Program-made: the position numbers and the translations under genes
Shown: piece after piece, positions 44,046-56,197 of the stretch
Position numbering within the stretch: the first letter of the stretch is position 1
How the letters are laid out: each line of letters begins with the position of its first letter
The notes under the pieces: model-generated
The model's database searches: none
Told to the model about the DNA's origin: nothing
What the model saw: only the letters and a program-made list of their open reading frames with translations
DNA from: Sorghum bicolor
Taxonomy: Eukaryota > Streptophyta > Magnoliopsida > Poales > Poaceae
DNA: 64,000 bases
NCBI RefSeq assembly: GCF_000003195.3
Contig: NC_012873.2
Coordinates: 27,846,547-27,910,546 of the forward strand
Reading direction: 5' to 3'

Positions 44046-45088
44046 TGTTGGGTACTATAAAAAGGGATACCCAAATCAGAGTAATAAAAAATCACAAAAA
44101 GACAAAGCAAACCACCTGTAATCACCAGGGCGTGGGTCTCGGCTCGTTTGCCTCCTTGGCCTCGAGTCCAAACTATGGCTCGCCCGACCCCGCTGGGTCT
44201 CGGACGCAAGTTCCGTCTCGCCCGACTCCACCTAGGCCTCAGGCGCGAGTTCCGTCTCGCCCGACCCCTCTAGGGCTCGGGCGCCGATGCCATTTCGCCC
44301 GATCCCCCATCACAATGCAAGGCTTCCGGCGCACGGCACCCGTACCCACGACGTGACAGGCGCAGTGACTCCCATATCACTGTAGGCCATGGTGGCGACT
44401 ATTCCAACCACCCTGGTCACTGCAGCCTTACCTCTTTCACTATGCAACCTGACCTCTCTTACTGTGGTGTACTGCCACACAGTGGAAGAGGAATGGGGGA
44501 AGATTAACCAGCATCACTATTTGTTGTCTTCTCCAACTGTTAACAGGACAAGCAGCTGTATCGCCGATCCGACCCCCACGACTCCAACAGGGGCTCGGTA
44601 ACCCTCCATAGGAGCAGCCATGCTGTCAGCCATACCTCAAGGACGAGATGGGCAAGCTTCTACAGGGTCGGGACTATGGCTTCACCATTCGACAGAGGAA
44701 ATCTCCAATCACTCATGTAAATACCTGCCTCCCCTTGAGACTATAAAAGGGGAGCCAGGGCTCACAACCAAGACGGGTTGATCCTTACACACAACACACG
44801 ATCACCACACTCCAAGTGAGTTCTCACGTAGGGTAGCTAGCAGCACTCTGTCCACTACACAAAGCCGAGACTTGGGACTTAGCCCTCTCTCGCAACCTGC
44901 TTGTACGCCCATACTTCAAGCACCTTTGGGTGCAAGGCAATACAGACCCCCGATCTAACTAGACATAGGGCATCCTCGGCCTGAACCAGTATAAACCCTC
45001 TGTGTTCCACTTGCATCACCATCCAGGCTTAGATAGTCACGCATTCTTATACTCGTTAGTGTCTAGACCACGAGTCTAGACGCCGAGA
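44046..45088 (+). repeat. 5' LTR of the truncated Tat element
   Basis: It begins TGTTGGGTACTATAAAAAGG, parallel to TGTCGAGGGTAT..AAGGGG in the LTR at 55083, and ends at CGCCGAGA before the PBS (A-G-A where C-A would be expected). TATA box ACTATAAAAGG at 44740-44750. Confidence 0.75.
44181..44306 (+). repeat. 38-39 bp tandem repeat in the LTR
   Basis: CGCCCGACCCC-type units start at 44181, 44219, 44258 and 44296 (spacing 38, 39, 38), with decaying similarity over each unit (GTTCCGTCTCGCCCGAC is the best-conserved part). Confidence 0.8.
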
Positions 45089-45089
45089 G

Positions 45090-45106
45090 TTGGCGCTAGG
45101 TAGGGG
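45090..45106 (+). other. Primer binding site (variant)
   Basis: TTGGCGCTAGGTAGGGGA just after the LTR, a variant of the TTGGCGCGCCAGGTAGGGG site in the related elements. Confidence 0.7.
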
Positions 45107-45149
45107 ACTTTTGCGTGGCATTTATCTTTCCCTACTGGGGAAAGCCTGG

Positions 45150-46377
45150 ATGGCAGACGGATTTCACCCACTCTGCCTCGGCGCCATCATGATGTTTTTG
45201 AGTTTGGATTTCATGACGCTTGGCTCTAGCTATGACATGGTCCTCCTCCCACCACGTGGTGACACTGAGCCTCGTCCCAAGCTGATCCCACCGCAGTCAG
45301 GGTGTGGGAGGCGCTCGCGACCCCATGCGGGGGGCGCCTGGTGGGGGCGTCAGGGTTCTAGTATCTCTGACCCTACCACTGAGGCAAGGGTCCGTCCGGC
45401 CCTCCCCTCGCATATTCCTCACCAGATCGCCCATTCCTCTGACCCGACAAGCGCTAGAGGATGGGCCCGTGGGGCATCAAGCTCCGCTCCCCGGACCAAC
45501 AGGGGAGCATCGCGACCTCCTGTTCCACCCCGATCAAAGGGCAAAGCACGGCTCCCGCCCCCTCCTCAGAAGAGGGACCAGGGGGCCTCGACTTCTCGTC
45601 GCCCTCTGTCCACAGATGGAGGAAAGGCAGCGGCACCTCCCGAGCTCCCTCTGGGACTCAAGAGCGCAGCTGCCACTTATGCCTCTTCCGTGAGCACTTC
45701 ATTAAGTGCCTACGCGGATGTTCCAGGGCACCACTTGAGGTCTACTCTGGACCTTATCGCGTCACCGCCTGTTTCGTCGTACCCTGAGGATCCCACCTCA
45801 GGCGATGACGAGTGGGTCGGCGCTGACTTTTCTGGGTGTGGCGACCCGAAAACTTTCATGCGTTTTCTGGAGGCCAGCAATTACTGCCTCGGCTACTCTG
45901 ACTCCGACGATGGCGGATACGACCCGTCACGTGAGTGCTTCAACCTCGAGGTTGGAAGAACGCTCCCCAACACCCAAGGGGCTGCCAGACCCTCTAGGCA
46001 CGGGAACGCCACTCCGCCTCCCAACATGACTCCTAGGACCCATCCAGGCTCGAAGAAGAGTGCATTCGCCTCCGCCAACTCCGCGAGACCCTGGTCCAAG
46101 ACCCGTCCGGCCACGAGGACGGGGGCGAGGCAAGACGCCGCGCCCGGGATGTCAACTGCCGCATCATCGAGGACGAAGGGGGTGACAACCCCCCAATCTT
46201 CAGCACGGCTAGCTAGAACGTGATGGCTGCCGCACTCCTCCTCAGAGCGATGCCCGAGCCATCGACTCCCAAGGGGAGAAGGGTTCGCCAGGGGCTGCGT
46301 GGCCTCCTAGAGCAAGCTGTGGTACAGAACGCAGAGAGTTCTGCATCGCAGTCCCACGGCACGAGACGCTAAGGGGA
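45150..46377 (+). pseudogene. gag: N-terminal gag of the truncated Tat element
   Basis: From ATG 45150 (MADGFHPL) a frame is open to 46223. It includes LDFMTLGSSYDMVLLPP, matching LEFMSTGSGYDMILLLV at the same place in the intact gag, and SDDGGYDPSRECFNLEVG, matching TDSYDPTRECCHID. Past the stop the homology continues in another frame (LLRAMPEPSTPKGRR; EQAVVQNAESSAS) to 46377, so there is a frameshift near 46200. It resumes briefly at 50300-50360 after the solo LTR and is then cut off before the capsid and zinc-knuckle region. It is a remnant, not a working gene. Confidence 0.72.
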
Positions 46378-46382
46378 ACGAC
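46378..46382. repeat. Target-site duplication ACGAC of the 3.9 kb solo LTR (left copy)
   Basis: ACGAC at 46378-46382 and at 50295-50299 flank the LTR exactly. Confidence 0.88.
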
Positions 46383-49300
46383 TGCAACAGAACCGTCCAA
46401 ATTATAAGAGATTAAGCCTAATAGTGACCATTTGCACAAACAAACCATCGAGCTTAAGCCCATATAATTCCGGTAGTCCATGAAATCTTGAAGGATTTCA
46501 AACCACATATCGCACATACAGCCAAGATCGTAATAAGTTTAGCGGCCACCATTCACAATTACATCCAGTTCACAAACCTTCATCAAATACATCGGAGTGC
46601 TTAAAATTATTACAAACCAAGTTCTTAAGTAGCGGAAGCTTCATAGTCTAAAAATAAAACACACAAATTCAGTTTGATACAGTGCCATAGTTCAGTCATT
46701 CCCACAAAAGCAAAAGAGAAGATAGAGTGACCATCACCCTTGGTCTAGTCATCGCCCATGGTAGGGTACAGACAGAGGATGCAATAACCATAGTACATTT
46801 GATCATCTACAAAACAACATGGGAATAGAACCCTGAGTACGAGAATGTACTCAGCTAGACTTACCCGTCATAACCAAAAATAAAGACTCTTCAAGGATCA
46901 TGAAGGCTGTATGATGGGGTAGCTAAGACTTTTTGCATAAAAAGCATTTTTTCCCTAAACATAGTCTAGAGACCATTCTTCTTTTAATTAGCTCAAGTTC
47001 GGTAATATCATTACCTATTATCTAGGTTTGCACCTATACTATTACAAGCAAGTGTAGTCATATGATGGTACCTCATCATAGCATTCATAAATCATTTATC
47101 ATCCTATCCCAAGTGTTCCATATTCCTTACTACGAGGATGAAGCTCATGTCAAGTGCTCACTATCCAGGAGCGATGGCGATTCGAATCGATTTCTGACCA
47201 GCTGGCGAGTTTATTCCCCACACAAACCACACTCACTGATCAAGTGAGCTACAGATCACCGTGTTGCACTATCCAGGACCAATTCGCGGGTTCGACAGGC
47301 ACCGCCCGTACCTGTGGATCGTTCCGGTGACCAAGATATCCAAGGTATACCAAGGTTGCGCGCCGCGCCCTCGTCGTTCTCCTCAACCATCACAAATACA
47401 GCGCGTACATCGGGCCGATTCCCGGCCCGGATAGTGCTCAGGCTTTGCGGTCGGAACGACTTATCCTTCCAGCTAAGTGTGGGGCATGCGTTCAACATGA
47501 CAAGAGGGCCGTCAACGATCGGTCCTTAATCGACACAGGCAGGGGCACTACGGTCAACCCACCATAAGACCCTGCCCGGTCTCAAATTCTTTTCCACACT
47601 TAGTTATCCTTTCTCGAAGCAATCACCGCTAATCAAGCAGGTATCCACCTATATCTCGCAGGTGACAGAAAATCACCCGACTTCTACCGGACTAAGCAAG
47701 CTAAGCATAGACTCCGTGCCTGTCTACATAGGACAAGGTAGATAAACAAGTGGGGATATCAAGGAGTATTTATGCATCAACGGTATCAAGCAATTCCTAT
47801 CACTTAAATGCAACGTAGTAGAGCAAGCATAATATATCACTTATGTTAGCGAGAATAGGGAGACTTAGAATGCCGGGGCTTGCGTTTCTCAAACGTGCTC
47901 GGTCTGTGATCCGGGCACTCCTGCAGCTCCTCTCCGGGCTCCGGTCCTCCTAGAGGTTCCTGCTCCTGGGTCTCCTCTTGCTCCTCGGGTCCCACCTCGT
48001 TCTCCTCAAGCCTATATGATGCATGTGTGCTCATGAGTGGAGCGCGAGATGCTCGGGGTGCAATGCTTATGCAAGTGGGTAACAAATGACTATGACATAG
48101 TGCATAGATGATATAGGTGGTCATTTCTACAAGGTAGTCAACATCATCCAAGAACATGCAATCACACTAAGCATCTATTACTTTCTCTTCTACAAATTGC
48201 CCTCATGTTTAACCAGCAAGCTCACAAGATACTTCAAAGATACACCAAACCCCTTTTATTTTACTTAATCCTATATATAACAATTCATAATTTATTTATC
48301 CCCTTTTTGGCCTACAAAAGTAGCATATATTTCTGTTTATCAATAAATTCCAAAAAAATTACAGGACACTACTAATAAATAATAAAGTCTACCATAAATC
48401 TTTCAGAATATTTGGATAATTATTTTGGACTACATAAATTACAAGATTAATCCATATAATTAAGTATAATTATCCTAATGTTATATAAGTGTCAAACAGC
48501 AGATTTCATATTTTTATAATTAACTTGCTAACATAAGAAATACCCACAAAAAGTTTCAGTTTAATTGCATGATCCAATTATTTATTAAAAATCATAAACC
48601 ACTGCCATGCAAGCATTTCAATCACCATAAATTAATACATACAGCAAATAATGTGTAACATATTTTTCCCAGAGTCTAATCATCCATGCAGAGCCAACCA
48701 AATAAGTTTCATATTTTTCTGAGCCATATTTTAATTACTATACATTTTCCAATTTTCAGCAAAAACATGGATTAAATATATCTGCACAAGAAAGTTGTTT
48801 AAACAAGACATGCAACTATACCAAACTGTAGATCTAGAATTATAGAACACTCCACAATTTATTTCATCATTTTTGGAGCTATACATCTCAAGATATGTAT
48901 TTTATATTATTTAAACTATTTTCTGGAAAGCATTTAGCTAGGTGCACCCGGTGCAGTGCACCCGCGGTCACTGATGAGCGGACCCGCCTGCCAGCCGGGC
49001 CCGCTGGCCAGGGCGCAGAGAGGGGAGGAGGTCCCCGTCGACGGCTTGCCGCCGGTGAGGCCTCCCGGCCGAAACCATCGGTACCAACGCATTCGTCTCC
49101 CTCTTGCGACTCGATCCCACCCCACCATTCGCTCTAAAACCTAGCACAGCGAGCTCGCCACCGGCAATGGCGGACCAGCGGCGCTGCCGCAGCGGTGCCG
49201 GCCACCACACTCCGGTAGAGCGAGCTAGTGCAGCTCCTCGCGACTCAGGGAGCCACGGCGACCACGATGCGCGTGCTAGCGAGGCAAGGGAGGGTCGATG

Positions 49301-50294
49301 GAGAGAAAGCCAGGGATGCCGACGTCGTGGAGAGCTCTGGCGAGGCCGCGCACTCTCCGGCGAGCGATTCGGCCCCCTAGGACCGCTCACCTGCGTGAAG
49401 AAGGCACGTCCGAGCACACGAAGATGAATGCGGAGCTCGGAGAGGAGGAAGGAGGCGCTGGGAGGCGACGAAGTGTCGGGAGCAAAGCGAAGGAAGCTCG
49501 GGGAGCTCCGATGGCGGGTGGCGGTGCTGTGCGCGCGGAGCGGAGGCGAAAGAGCGGGAGAGAGAGAGAGAGAGAGCGCACCGGGTGGAGGCGAGAGTGG
49601 CGAAGGAGCTGACGCTGTCCACAGCAGAGGGGAGGTCGTGGCGCCGGCGAGCCGCACATGCCGTCCACGCGGCGCCGTCAGCCTGACACGGTCGGGCGCG
49701 CGCGGCGCGGCCGTGTCCGAGCGCGCGGGGAGGGAGGTGGACGCGGCGTGGGCAGGCGTGGGCTAGGCCTGGTTAGCACCGGCCCGCCAGTGAACAGCCC
49801 CCTTTCCCTTTTTTTTGAAATTATTTTCCCAAACTCTTTCTAAATTTGTTGGAACTATTTAAAAATCATTTTCAGCTTGCTCTCCCAAAACAAAAGTTGT
49901 TCTAAATCAAAAACCCTACAACTTTGCTTTAGGTTGAATTCACAAATTCCAAATAGATTTTGAAATACAACTCAAAACTAGTTATTGGTTTTCAAATAAA
50001 TCTATTTTGGGAATTTTTGTATAAAATCAATCTCTTAATTTATGTAGCCCCAAAAATATCGCAAAATTACTCTTAAACCTTTTAACACCCAATTCAACCT
50101 AATTTGGATTTTTCACAATTTTAGAAGCAAGTATAATATTTTTAACATATTTAACTCACCTGAAATACAGCACATAAAATCACACTTGAATTATAAGTGT
50201 GCTTATGAGATGTGATGCTTATGCCATGCTTGATGAGAATGCTTATGTATGATTTTATGAGACTAAGTGCATGATTAACACCTAGGGTGTTACA
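46383..50294 (-). repeat. Solo LTR, 3912 bp, of a chromovirus related to layer 1
   Basis: On the minus strand it runs from TGTAACACCCTAGG to GGTTCTGTTGCA, flanked by the duplication ACGAC, and has no internal retrotransposon genes. Several blocks match the 36155-40737 LTR in reverse, e.g. GACGGGTAAGTCTAGCTGAG and CTTGTCATGTTGAACGCATG. A GC-rich block (48950-49780) contains a GA microsatellite (49557-49577). Long open frames there (48968-49657 on the minus strand and its overlaps) are compositional. It most likely arose by recombination between two LTRs of a full element. I see no gene in it. Confidence 0.88.
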
Positions 50295-50360
50295 ACGACC
50301 CCATCGTAACAGAGCACCAACGGTGCAGGGTCCGCCGCCCCCTAACCCGCAAGGGGGTAA

Positions 50361-50903
50361 CTATTGATGCAAAAGCTGATCTGCAAACACAAAGGGCTAA
50401 TACCCGATTCAAACGTTAAGGCGTGCCAGCCGATTTGACCTTACTATCGGCAAAGGTGATAACTCGAATACTTTGGTCCCGACAAAAGCGATGCGCCCGG
50501 ATGTCACGGCCAAGAGGTATTCACGCGGAACTCGAGAATAAGCCGAGCTTAAGTCGACGAACTCCTAAGAACTCGTAGTAAAAAGGAAAATATGGCGAAG
50601 TCATCGAAAAAGTAGATGCTAGAATATGAGTAAAAACTGGTGTTTGATTGATTGATAGATATCTCATTACAAGGCTCTTCTACTGTACCCCTGTTCATCT
50701 GCAATCTTTCTTACCGAAACTTTTTCTTTTTGTTCTTCTTTTCGTTCCCAAAAATTTCTAGGATTTGGCTGACAAGATCGTTATTCCTACCAATCAACCC
50801 CATCTCCAATGCCTTGGTCCACTAGGGAACTTGGATCCCACAGACCTCATAAACGCAGAGACAAACAGAATCCCTTTTAGAGCCGAGAATTTTTCTTTAG
50901 ATC
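50361..50903 (-). mobile_element. Internally deleted LTR plus antisense-gene fragment
   Basis: 50361 to about 50677 matches the plus-strand start of the LTR at 40957 (TTGATGCAAAAGCTGAT). At about 50678 it jumps into sequence like 42283 onward, the first intron and second exon of the PMD-like gene (acceptor at 50760-50761, frame MADKIVIPTNQPHLQCLG). The rest of LTR and the leader are deleted. It ends where the plus-strand LTR at 50904 inserts. Confidence 0.7.
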
Positions 50904-51625
50904 TGTTGACACCGTTTTTGGGCACGTGTCCATGTTTGGTAGAGTACAGGCCGGCAGGATAGGACGACGGTATTTTGTCTACAGGATGAATTGCCGATGA
51001 GGGTGGTTGCCGATGAAGGAGAGATTGAACGTGACTAAGTCTGTAGATGGTGATTTGTCTGTGCCGATGGCTACGACAAGGAAGTCTGCCGATGACTATG
51101 ACAAGGGAGTCTGTTGATGATACGGAGGGAGAGTCCGGGAGTTGCCGATCGGTTTGTGGAGATGTTCCAGCTTGTCACGGGGGATAGCTTCATGTTTTCC
51201 TTAGTTATTTAAATCATTTTGTATACGGATTCTATGTAATTTGGAATTCGAATTCTAGTCGTGTCTGGTTATAACTCTTTGAGCAGGGTATAAATATAGA
51301 CCCTAGGGCCTTGTAATGAAATCTATCAATCAATCAAACACACACTTTTACTCATATTCCAGCACCTACTTTTCTTTCGACGACTTCGTCATACTTTTTT
51401 TCTTTTCATTACGAGTTCTTAGGAATTCGTCGACTTAAGTTCGGCGCGTTCTCAAGTTCCGCGTGAGTACCTCTTAGCCATGACATCCGGGCGCATCGCT
51501 GTTGTCAGGACTAAAGTATTCAAGTTACCACCTTTGCCGATAGTAAGGTCAAATCGGCTGGCACGCCTTAACGTTTGAATCGGGTATTAGCCCTTTGTGT
51601 TTGCAGATCAACTTTTGCGCCAACA
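50904..51625 (+). repeat. 5' LTR of the plus-strand Tat element
   Basis: TGTTGACACCG to GCGCCAACA, 722 bp. TATA box GGTATAAATAT at 51287-51297. Related in reverse to 40957-41671. Confidence 0.88.
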
Positions 51626-51629
51626 CATC

Positions 51630-51649
51630 TTTTGGCACGCCCAGTGGGA
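51630..51649 (+). other. Primer binding site
   Basis: TTTTGGCACGCCCAGTGGGA follows the LTR after a few bases; a familiar form in grass gypsy elements. Confidence 0.7.
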
Positions 51650-51671
51650 CTCATTCAAGATCAAGATCAAC

Positions 51672-54600
51672 ATGTCGACTTCTGAGTTTGATCAAGAGAA
51701 CGTCATCCCCGTGACGGAAGCCAATCTCAAGGATGAGCAGAAGCAAGCTATTGCCAAAGCCATGGAGGATTACAAGCAGCAATGTCTAAGGTCCTTCAGC
51801 ATAAACAGGAGCGGTGAAGTGATTCAGAAGGATGCACTGCCGGCACCTCGGCAGGTTACTTTTGAAGCCAATCCCGGCAAACTTCAAGAGATGGTTGACA
51901 GCGCTATCAACCGTGCTTTGATCAACCAAGCTGGTGTACTGTCTAGTATGGTTTTCAATGCCGTAGCAAGAACTTTCAAGGAAGGACAATTGCCACCAGA
52001 TTATGTGGGCCCTACTTATCATCAGCCAGGGTCACCGGTGGTCACAGCTCCATCGGCTGCTACGGCCGCTGCGGGTATGGAGATTCCTGTTCCGCCAAGC
52101 ACGTTGGGAGTCACCAATGGACTGTCTATGCCGATGACAACTAATCCACAGACTTCAGATGGGCAGATTAAACTTGCCACAGATCTGTTAGCATCGGCAA
52201 TGATAGGGTTAACTCCTCCCAACTGGTGGGGTTATGGCATGCCTCCAGAGTTAACGCCGGGTACATCGCAGACGACTGATATGAGAGGCAAGACTCCTAT
52301 GGCATCGGCACCTCCCAATATGCCGATGAACCAGAGTCCCCAGTATACTACGACTACTACTGTAAGACCTTACACAGGGAATTCTCAAGCTCCAATGTTC
52401 CAGATGCCTAACGCAGCGGCAGACTCGATGCTGATGCAATAGAGGTCTATGGCTCAATCAGGGTATGTCAATTCAATGATGATGCCCAATTACCAGTCAT
52501 CGGCAGGGCCTATGCCGATGAACGCTAATAATGGATGGCTTGGGCAGCAAGTCTTTCCGCAAACGCCCCAACAGAGTCACCAGGCTACAGGGTTCCAGCA
52601 AGGACAGATCTATCCCGGGTTCCAGAATCAGGGGATCCCTAGCTAGCCAATGAATCTCGGGCAGCAGGTCAGCGGACAGCAGATTGGCGGGCAACAGCTT
52701 GGTGGTCCACAGGTTGGAGGTCAGATGATCAACCCAATGTTCCGTGCAAATCGTGCACCGAACAGACACGTGGAGGCTTACCAGCAGGCACCTGATCCGC
52801 AACCGCCCCATCGGCAAGATGCCAATGCATACTGGGCCGATAAGATTGCTGAAGTAATGAGAGACCAATTCGGGATAAAACCCAAAGTCAATACTTACTC
52901 TTATCGGACACCGTATCCTCCTGCATACGACTTGATTCCGCTTCCACATCGGTACAAGGTACCGGATTTTACTAAGTTTTCTGGGCAGGATGACACGTCG
53001 ACCATGGAACACGTTAACAGGTTCATCATTCAGTGCGGAGAAGCTGGTAACAGGGACAAGTTAAGGGTTCGTCTATTTTCATCATCATTGTCTGGATCGG
53101 CTTTTACCTGGTTTATATCACTACCTCCCAACTCAGTGGTTACTTGGGCCGATCTGGAAAAATAATTCCACAAATATTTCTTCTCTGGGGTCCTTGAGAA
53201 GATCACCGATATGGTCAAATTAAGGCAGCGTAATGATGAATCGGTTGAGGGTTTTGTACAGAGGATACGGGAAGTCAAGAACAAGTGCTATAGTCTGGTT
53301 CTGGACGATCGGCAGCTAGCCGATTTGGCTTTCCAAGGTTTGTTGCCACACATCAGGGACAAATATGCGTCTCAGGAGTTCGAAAGCTTAAGTCATCTGG
53401 TGCAAAGAATCTCTGATCAAGACATCAAGCCGTTTGAACCCAAGAGGGCATGGAACAAAAAGGTGTCGTTCGTTGATGAAGCAACAAGCTCGGATTCCGA
53501 TGAAGAACCAATCATCGGCTTGGCAGAGTGGGTGAAAAACAAGAAGCCGATGTCTTGTCCTTTTGGACATAAAGAACCAGAGAAATTTGCGTTTGACACT
53601 GCTAAAGCCGATAGGATATTCGACTTTCTGCTCCAGGAAGGTCAGATCAAACTGTCACCTAATCACGTGATCCCGTCGGCTGAAGAATTGAAAAGGATGA
53701 AATATTGCAAGTGGCACAATGCAACTTCTCATGACACTAATGAGTGCAAGGTGTTCAGACAGCAACTGCAATCGGCTATAGAATCTGGGAAAATCAAATT
53801 TGACAGCTCCAAGACCCAGAAGCCGATGAAGATTGACCAACATCCTTTCCCAACGAACATGTTGGATGCTAAGGGAAAAGCCAAGGTCTTAACCTCAGAA
53901 GCAGCCGAAAGAAGTGCATCGGTGGATCCTCAGCATCAAGTCACTACTGCCGATGCGAGAGGAAGGGGCTTGGTCCAGGAAGGAACCAGCTCAGGAAGGC
54001 CTCCCCGATCTGGGATTGTAATAACTCACAGAAGGCCTCGGGAAACTTGGCAGCAACGAGAAGATCGATACCGGCGCCAGCAAGAAGATTATCGTCAGGA
54101 AGAAGAAAGACGCCGACAGGAGTGGAATCGGCATAGGGATCACTGGAATTGTCCGTTCTTCATCCATTGCTGGGAGGAGAATATCAAGCTTCCTACTGTC
54201 AGAGACTGCCCTGAGTGCAACGGTTATGATCGGTACGACAGATCCGATCGGAACTATCGTGATAATGATCGGCGCTTCGATGGGCCGATTAGAGGGAGAG
54301 CATCCGTCTATGATCGGCTGGGGGGCAGACTCAGTGTGCACAACAGGCTTGGTGATCTTGTCCAATATTTTCCCAGGAACCAGGAAGAACTTGAGGAGAT
54401 GGCTAATGCACGAGTTCCCGACGAATTCATATTTTGCAGGGATGCCAATGCACATCGGATGGAGTCAAGGGAAAATCATGGCCCGGCAAGAATGCAGAAG
54501 CCGCTTCCTCCATGGTGTCCAGAAGGGTTGACCAAGACACAGAAAAGGAGGCTGCAGCGCGAAAGGCGAGAAGGGCTAAGCAAGGGCGAGAACTCTGGTC

Positions 54601-55082
54601 AGTCTGGAGATCAGCAGCAATCAGATCCCAAGGGGGAAGGTCCATCGGCACATATCAACATGGTCTTTATGTTGCCGATGGAGTTTCTTGCGCCATCTAG
54701 CGATGATGAGTTGGAATTTTCTGACCAAATGGCTCAATTGGCTCTGGATCCGATGACAGCTATCTTCGAGAAACCTGCCGATGACGAAAGACAACATCTC
54801 AAGGCTCTGTTTGTCAAAGGGAGGGTTGATGGGCAGCCGATGACCAAGATTCTAGTTGATGGTGGGGCTGCTATCAACATCATGCCGTATGCAGTATATC
54901 AGAAGCTTGGGAGAGGGGATCAGGATTTGACCAAGACTGATATGATGCTTAAAGACTTTGAAGGGAACGTGTCTCCAGGCAAGGGGGCAATATGTGTAGA
55001 GTTGACCATCGGCAGCAAAACCTTGCCGACAACCTTCTTTGTGATCAGTGGAAAGGGTCCTTACAACTTGCTATTGGGAAGA
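51672..55082 (+). pseudogene. gag: gag-protease of the plus-strand Tat element, three nonsense codons, interrupted by a solo LTR
   Basis: From ATG 51672 (MSTSEFDQEN) one frame runs to 55082 with stops at 52440, 52644 and 53163 and no frameshift. The gag domain is around 52950-53400 (HRYKVPDFTKFSGQ; SSSLSGSAFTWFISLPPNS). A zinc-knuckle variant C-X2-H-X4-H-X4-C (CKWHNATSHDTNEC) is near 53710. A long Arg/Gln-rich region (54020-54340) follows. The aspartic protease has ILVDGGAAINIMP (~54850) and ends at LLLGR where the LTR begins; DWIHANCCIPSTM continues in frame after it (56133). The three stops each fit a C-to-T change in CAG or CAA. Confidence 0.85.
55078..55082. repeat. Target-site duplication GAAGA of the 1045 bp solo LTR (left copy)
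   Basis: GAAGA at 55078-55082 and 56128-56132; taking one copy and the LTR away leaves the protease frame open across the join. Confidence 0.93.
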
Positions 55083-56127
55083 TGTCGAGGGTATCGGTAA
55101 GGGGTACCCTCAGCGATGCGCATTATGAGATTGCCCGTACGCAGGTCGAGACCCTCAATTCGACGCTCTAATCTTACGTATGCGCCGCCATCAACGGTCG
55201 CAGCCTCGAAGACGGAAATAGCGTCGAGCGAATCGGTCAGGGCTCGAGCGACAACTGCCGTCGAAAACGGAAGCGGGCTCGAGCGAACCGAGAGGCGTCG
55301 AGCACAAGGACACTGTCCGCCGCCTGACGCGCGCACGCGGGCTGGAGCATTAAATGCACCTGACGCTTCCCCACCTAACACACGAGTCACGGAAGGCGTG
55401 ATAGGGAACAAGCTTCTGTCCCATCGTTCTTTTTGCAGCCTTCCCACCGAACGACCTAGGGCGTGTCAGGACGCAGGAAACAAGGATGGAACGTCTAATC
55501 GGGACCCCCTCGAGACACCCAAGGTCAGCGCTCCAGATATCAGCATATTACACGGCATCCGACCCTCGACCGAACAGGGTCCCTTCCTAGGGACAAGTTG
55601 GGCGTCGACTGACAACACCATAGCTACCCCGCCGGATCCGCCGCCATACCGTACAAGCATGCGACCTCAGAACCAGCGCAAGGCGGCGGGCAGGGCAGAA
55701 CGCAGGAGCACGCGTAATCATCACCGGGCTATCAAGATGGGACGGCTCGAGGCCATGCCGTACGGAAGCCTCGAGTAGGTCGGCGCTCCATGCGGCTATC
55801 GACCCCTACTCTAACATCTACGCATGTACCCTGTGTCTCTCCTTGGAGCTATAAAAGGAGAGACTCAGGAATAGAAGAGAAACACACGACGACACAAGGC
55901 CACACTCATACGTAGTAGAGCTCCACACTTCATACCACGCTTGTATTCGACCCTGTACAAGCACTTAGGTGCAAGATAATACAAACTCTCTCCCCCCGCT
56001 GGACGTAGGGCCTTCTCTTGCCCGAACCAGGATAAATCTCTGTGTCTTCTTGCATCACCATCTGGGAAAGGGAGCACGCATACAAATTTACTCGTTGGTG
56101 TGACTCCCCGGGGGGAAAACACCGACA
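55083..56127 (+). repeat. Solo LTR of the RIRE2/Grande-like family (1045 bp)
   Basis: TGTCGAGGGTATCGG to AACACCGACA, the same length as the LTRs at 779-1823 and 14042-15086 but in the opposite orientation and clearly more diverged (for example around 55230-55310). TATA box 55849-55857. There is no PBS or gag beside it and it has a perfect target-site duplication. A sense open frame (55116-55778) overlaps the frame seen in the other LTRs. Confidence 0.93.
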
Positions 56128-56197
56128 GAAGAGATTGGATTCACGCTAATTGTTGCATCCCGTCTACAATGCACCAATGCTTGGTTCAGTGGGTAGG
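56128..56197 (+). pseudogene. Continuation of the protease frame after the solo LTR
   Basis: After the second GAAGA copy the frame reads DWIHANCCIPSTMHQCLVQW, the usual sequence after the protease in this group, and ends at the next LTR start. Confidence 0.75.

Larger units (their letters stand above)
44046..50360 (+). mobile_element. Truncated RIRE2/Grande-related Tat element, itself split by a solo LTR
   Basis: It consists of a 5' LTR (44046-45088), PBS, and part of gag (45150-46377, 50300-50360). It inserted in the intron or downstream part of the antisense gene at 42231. The right end is lost where a minus-strand LTR fragment begins at 50361. The gag is homologous to that of the 779-15086 element but diverged. 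Confidence 0.75.
50904..56197 (+). mobile_element. Plus-strand Tat element, gag-protease part, split by a solo LTR and cut by the next element
   Basis: 5' LTR 50904-51625, PBS, gag-protease 51672-55082 continuing 56128-56197. Its RT, integrase and 3' LTR are not in the window; they should lie beyond the element that starts at 56198. Left flanking pentamer is AGATC. Confidence 0.82.

Noticed and set aside
48968..49657. A 229-codon minus-strand frame with several long overlapping frames on both strands
   Set aside because: It lies in the GC-rich block of the solo LTR, all frames are open together, and the products are low-complexity Ser/Pro/Leu or Arg-rich. No domain recognised.
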